A program made the position numbers and the translations under genes. DNA of 64,000 nt from Catalinimonas niigatensis (GTDB taxonomy: Bacteria > Bacteroidota > Bacteroidia > Cytophagales > Cyclobacteriaceae), in contig NZ_CP119422.1 in the NCBI RefSeq assembly GCF_030506285.1, positions 4,265,501-4,329,500 of the forward strand. Reading direction: 5' to 3'. The notes beneath the pieces were generated by a model. That model had not been told where the DNA came from, ran no database searches, and saw only the letters and a program-made list of their open reading frames with translations. Shown here piece after piece: positions 61,097 through 64,000 of the stretch (its first letter is position 1; every line of letters starts with the position of its first letter).

Positions 61097-61127
61097 TTTT
61101 GGCTTTCACTGGCCAAAGCTTTTATTT
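61097..61127 (+). terminator. Terminator-like hairpin after DUF2254
   Basis: TTTGGC (61098-61103) pairs with GCCAAA (61112-61117); the following bases are GCTTTTATTT. Short stem, so moderate support. Confidence 0.5.
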
Positions 61128-61184
61128 CTCCCTGAAGCCTCATATCTTTTAAGAAAAATCAGTATCAACCAAAACAAACCGAAC

Positions 61185-62108
61185 ATGAGATCAATTTTTT
61201 CCTATCTGACAGTGATTTTTTCTGTTTTGCTCTTCGCTTGCGGTGGCAGTGGCGAACAGCAGGCCAACCAGGAAACCGTAAGCGCTGACACTATAGCACA
61301 GATGGCTAGTATGTCTCTGGAAGAAGCCTGGGCCACTGATACGGTAATGATAGCTCCTGAATCCGTCATTTATGATGAATCCAATGATGCCATATATGTA
61401 GCTAATATTGGCGCTGTAAACGCTGAAGGCTCGGATGGAGATGGCTTTATCGCCAAGATGAGCTCTGAAGGAGAAATTACCGAACTCAAATGGGTAACTG
61501 GTCTGAATGATCCCAAAGGGATGGGTATCCACGACGGAATGTTGTATGTAGCGGATATCCGTGAAGTAAAAGTGATCAATCTGGAAACCGGAGAAATTGC
61601 TGAAACTCATCCGGTGGAAGGTGCCCAGTTTCTGAATGACATTACTGTAGATGGAAACGGCGCTGTTTACATGACTGACTCCGGAACAGACAAAATTCAT
61701 ATGCTGGCTGATGGTCAGGTAAGTACCTGGATGAGCGATTCAACCCTGCAACGTCCTAATGGGCTCTATGCTGAAGATGATCAGATACTGCTGGCTTCTG
61801 CCAATGGAGGATTTTTTGCACCTATCAGTAAAGAGGGCAAAGAAATAGGTGAACACTGGCTGGAAAATATTCCTTCTGCCGATGGCATCATCAAAACCAG
61901 TGATGGTAACTATATTGTATCTACCTGGCAGGGAGAAGTACATTATGTAGATGCAGAAAATAATGAAACTCAAAAGTTGCTGGATACCAAGGCAGACAAA
62001 ATCAACTCTGCAGATATAGGTTATATTCCTGATCAGGATATGGTACTGGTTCCCACCTTTTTTGACAACCGGGTAGTCGCCTATAAAATCAACAAAGGAG
62101 ATTCTTAA
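61185..62108 (+). CDS. SMP-30/gluconolactonase-like beta-propeller lipoprotein
   Basis: 307 residues. Lipoprotein signal with lipobox LLFAC followed by GGSGEQQ. A six-bladed propeller-like body with repeats such as ESVIYDESNDAIYVANIG, GLNDPKGMGIHDGMLYVADI, FLNDITVDGNGAVYMTDSGTD and RPNGLYAEDDQILLAS, the SMP-30/NHL pattern. The acidic residues that hold the metal in SMP-30 lactonases fit the ESVIYDE and LNDI positions. Likely periplasmic or outer-membrane; the substrate is unknown. The next gene starts 9 bases later. Confidence 0.85.
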   Translation: MRSIFSYLTVIFSVLLFACGGSGEQQANQETVSADTIAQMASMSLEEAWATDTVMIAPESVIYDESNDAIYVANIGAVNAEGSDGDGFIAKMSSEGEITELKWVTGLNDPKGMGIHDGMLYVADIREVKVINLETGEIAETHPVEGAQFLNDITVDGNGAVYMTDSGTDKIHMLADGQVSTWMSDSTLQRPNGLYAEDDQILLASANGGFFAPISKEGKEIGEHWLENIPSADGIIKTSDGNYIVSTWQGEVHYVDAENNETQKLLDTKADKINSADIGYIPDQDMVLVPTFFDNRVVAYKINKGDS

Positions 62109-62117
62109 TAAGCATGT

Positions 62118-62603
62118 ATGTTTAGGTTTTTAGCAATCACTTTGTGGGCCGGGATGTATCTTCCTGGCTTTTCTCAAACAAGTGAGAAACCTTTCGGCAG
62201 TTATCTGTACGAAGATGATAAGATTACACTTACCCTAAGCCCACCCAACAATTATACACTTTTTGGGACAGAATATTCACGCCGGACGGGCATGGTGAGC
62301 AGTAAAGAAATTTCCAGAGGCACCTTTGAAATGGAAGAGGAGCAACTGGTACTGGAAGAGTATCCTACCCGCAATCAGATGACATTACATATGGATTCAG
62401 AAGTAATACTGGAGGCACTAGATGTGAAAGAAATTGATAAAGGCGAGATGCTCTATGCCCGTACTGTAGAGTATGAGAATGGACAGCCCCGTATGGAAGG
62501 AGAATGGAAAAGAGGAAAGAAACACGGTACCTGGATTTACTACGATGAGGAAGGTAACGTAGTGAAATCTGAAAAATACCGTCGTGGTAAGCTAATAGAT
62601 TGA
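62118..62603 (+). CDS. Exported MORN-repeat protein
   Basis: 161 residues. The signal peptide ends GFSQ (about 19). A lipocalin-like beta region (GSYLYEDDKITLTLSPPNNYTLFGTEYSRR) is followed by a C-terminal MORN-type repeat (RTVEYENGQPRMEGEWKRGKKHGTWIYYDEEGNVVKSEKYRRGK). Function unknown; such repeats often mediate contacts. It lies 9 bases after the propeller lipoprotein, so one transcript is likely. Confidence 0.75.
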   Translation: MFRFLAITLWAGMYLPGFSQTSEKPFGSYLYEDDKITLTLSPPNNYTLFGTEYSRRTGMVSSKEISRGTFEMEEEQLVLEEYPTRNQMTLHMDSEVILEALDVKEIDKGEMLYARTVEYENGQPRMEGEWKRGKKHGTWIYYDEEGNVVKSEKYRRGKLID

Positions 62604-62627
62604 GCCAGGAGTCAGAAGTTAGAAGAT

Positions 62628-62663
62628 GGAAGTAGGAAGTTGAACTTCCAACTTCCTACTTCC
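62628..62663. repeat. 14-bp perfect inverted repeat
   Basis: GGAAGTAGGAAGTT (62628-62641) and its complement (62650-62663) around an 8-base loop. Flanks (GAGTCAGAAGTTAGAAG and TGCTTTT) continue the purine/pyrimidine bias. It may end the MORN gene transcript, or be a dispersed intergenic repeat. Confidence 0.6.
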
Positions 62664-62772
62664 TGCTTTTCATCATGTAAGTTAAAGTGCATTTAAGCTA
62701 ACAATTATTGCTTGTTTAAAAGCTTGTGAATGAGTAGGTTGCAGGAGTTTCAAACCACACAGTTTAAGCATC

Positions 62773-63867
62773 ATGCGTTGGCTTTTTGTAGCGCTGAGCA
62801 TAGTACTCCTGAATGGGCACAGCTATGCGCAGCTCAATACACCCAAATACAGTAATGAGTTTCTGTCCATAGGAGCAGGAGCCCGTGCCCTGGGCATGGC
62901 AGCTACCCAAACTGCCTTAGCCGATGACGTAACCGCCGGTTTCTGGAATCCTGCCAGCCTCACCGATTTATCCCATCAGTACGAAGTTTCGCTCATGCAC
63001 GCCGAGTATTTCGCGGGTATTGCCAATTATGACTATGGCAGCTTTGCTACTCCACTAGACTCTCTGAGTACGCTGGCCATCTCAGTTGTGCGCTTTGCCG
63101 TAGATGACATTCCTGATACCCGCTTTCTTTACGATGCCAACGGACGCATCAATTATGATAATATCCGTTTCTTTTCCGCTGCCGACTATGCTTTCCTCTT
63201 CTCTTATGCCCGCCAGATTCCCAAGATAAAGGGGCTAAGTATCGGCACCAATTTCAAAATTATCCACCGTACCGTAGGCAGCTTTGCCAATGCCTGGGGC
63301 TTTGGCCTGGATGCAGCAGCTACTTACCGGCTGAAAGACTGGCGCTTTGGTCTGATGCTGCATGACATTACGGGAACTTTCAATGCCTGGACTCACAATT
63401 CAGATATGGTCGCGGATGTGTATACCCAAACCGGCAATGTGATTCCGGCCAATACACTAGAAGTTACTCTGCCCAAAGCTTCCCTTGGCATTGCCAGAAG
63501 CTGGCGCTTATGGGAAAGCAGGTTTGGAATCTTAGCCGCAGCTGACCTGCACTTTACTTTTGATGGTCAGCGGAATGTTTTGATCAAATCAAAACTTGCT
63601 TCCATAGACCCCTCGGTGGGCTTGGAGATTGATTATAAAAATCTGGCGTTCGTGCGAGCTGGTGTGGGAAATGTGCAGGAAATCAAAAATTTTGACGGAA
63701 GTACTTATCGCACTTATCAGCCTGACTTTGGCGTGGGCTTCCGTGCTGGTAGCATCAGCGTGGATTATGCCCTGACTGACATCGGTGACCGCTCAGAGTC
63801 ACTCTACTCTCATGTTTTTTCCCTCAAATTCAGTATTGACCGTGATCGTAAACAGGAGAATGAGTAA
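62773..63867 (+). CDS. PorV/PorQ-family type IX secretion barrel protein
   Basis: 364 residues. The signal peptide ends YAQ (about 20). KYSNEFLSIGAGARALGMAATQTALADDVTAGFWNPASL is the PorV/PorQ (UPF0164-like) opening. An outer-membrane FadL-like barrel with repeated aromatic strands follows, ending in a strand-rich FSLKFSI. PorV shuttles T9SS cargo to the sortase PorU. The next gene begins inside its last codons and appears to encode the sortase, which supports the pairing. Confidence 0.88.
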   Translation: MRWLFVALSIVLLNGHSYAQLNTPKYSNEFLSIGAGARALGMAATQTALADDVTAGFWNPASLTDLSHQYEVSLMHAEYFAGIANYDYGSFATPLDSLSTLAISVVRFAVDDIPDTRFLYDANGRINYDNIRFFSAADYAFLFSYARQIPKIKGLSIGTNFKIIHRTVGSFANAWGFGLDAAATYRLKDWRFGLMLHDITGTFNAWTHNSDMVADVYTQTGNVIPANTLEVTLPKASLGIARSWRLWESRFGILAAADLHFTFDGQRNVLIKSKLASIDPSVGLEIDYKNLAFVRAGVGNVQEIKNFDGSTYRTYQPDFGVGFRAGSISVDYALTDIGDRSESLYSHVFSLKFSIDRDRKQENE

Positions 63868-64000
63868 TTTTTTTTACAGCAGAAAGCATAGAGCAATGAG
63901 ACTTAGGCTCATTTTTGGGCTTATGGTATGCATGCCCTTTTGGGTCAACGCACAGCGCTTTGGCAATGAGTGGATCAACAGTAACCAATCCTATTACAAG
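63860..64000 (+). CDS. PorU-like T9SS sortase, N-terminal part (C25-type, partial)
   Basis: The frame is open to the right edge. ATG 63896 gives a good signal peptide (MRLRLIFGLMVCMPFWVNAQ); ATG 63860 overlaps the PorV/PorQ-like stop and is also possible. After cleavage the protein begins RFGNEWINSNQSYYK, the opening of PorU2-like C25 sortases. The catalytic Cys and His lie outside the window, so the name is provisional. Its place right after the PorV-like gene fits. Confidence 0.6.
   Translation, partial: MSNFFYSRKHRAMRLRLIFGLMVCMPFWVNAQRFGNEWINSNQSYYK

Overview
The window reads as a chromosomal segment of a Bacteroidota bacterium, most likely a gliding or surface-active member of the Cytophagales. 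The evidence is a type IX secretion (T9SS) theme: sorting domains of types A and B, a PorP/SprF-like protein, a PorE-like OmpA protein, a PorV/PorQ-like barrel and the start of a PorU-like sortase. Further support comes from many lipoproteins with a short lipobox, the almost complete absence of Shine-Dalgarno motifs, and occasional TAnnTTTG promoter -7 boxes. The order-level placement is inference. No rRNA, tRNA, CRISPR array or prophage was seen.

Layout. 0-4 kb: end of lpxA, an ABC ATPase, a lipoprotein and mutS2. 4-8.4 kb: a gap with a 21-bp repeat array, then three glycosyltransferases. 8.2-10.5 kb: two small membrane-protein genes (one of only 58 codons) and class II aldolase. 10.7-15 kb: a tight five-gene operon (glycoside-hydrolase lipoprotein, rhodanese, DUF2064, macrodomain, lipoprotein). 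15-20 kb: small lipoproteins, a thioesterase, a secreted peptidoglycan amidase, YaaA and DUF2062. 20-31 kb: a 1788-residue T9SS type B surface protein divergent from its probable PorP/SprF partner, a Ste24-like protease and a PorE-like protein. 31-36 kb: a gpsA/acyltransferase pair and aconitase. 36-43 kb: a murein-turnover neighbourhood (GH3/serine-hydrolase fusion, Ala-Glu epimerase, DUF1611, VanX-like dipeptidase). 43-56 kb: surface proteins, an ECF sigma factor with a probable membrane regulator, TraB, a YafY/VOC/NmrA set, and M14 and DUF5117-type metalloproteases. 56-59.4 kb: an accessory, repeat-rich island. 59.7-64 kb: DUF2254, a beta-propeller lipoprotein, and a PorV-like/PorU-like pair.

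The most unusual part is 57.1-59.4 kb. An A+T-rich gene encodes a PD-(D/E)xK (Mrr-like) nuclease domain joined to an ImmA/IrrE HExxH metallopeptidase, but one in-frame TGA lies seven codons before the HEYGH motif. The gene sits between two related ~130-bp palindromic elements, behind a 42-bp tandem array with exact period and a long inverted repeat just before its start. This looks like a cassette-borne, protease-regulated nuclease (a defence candidate) that is decayed, read through, or split by a sequencing error.

Other points that automatic annotation would probably miss are the 58-aa and 55-aa small proteins at 8229-8405 and 35927-36094, a probable short transcription unit after aconitase, and a lipoprotein that also carries a T9SS sorting domain.
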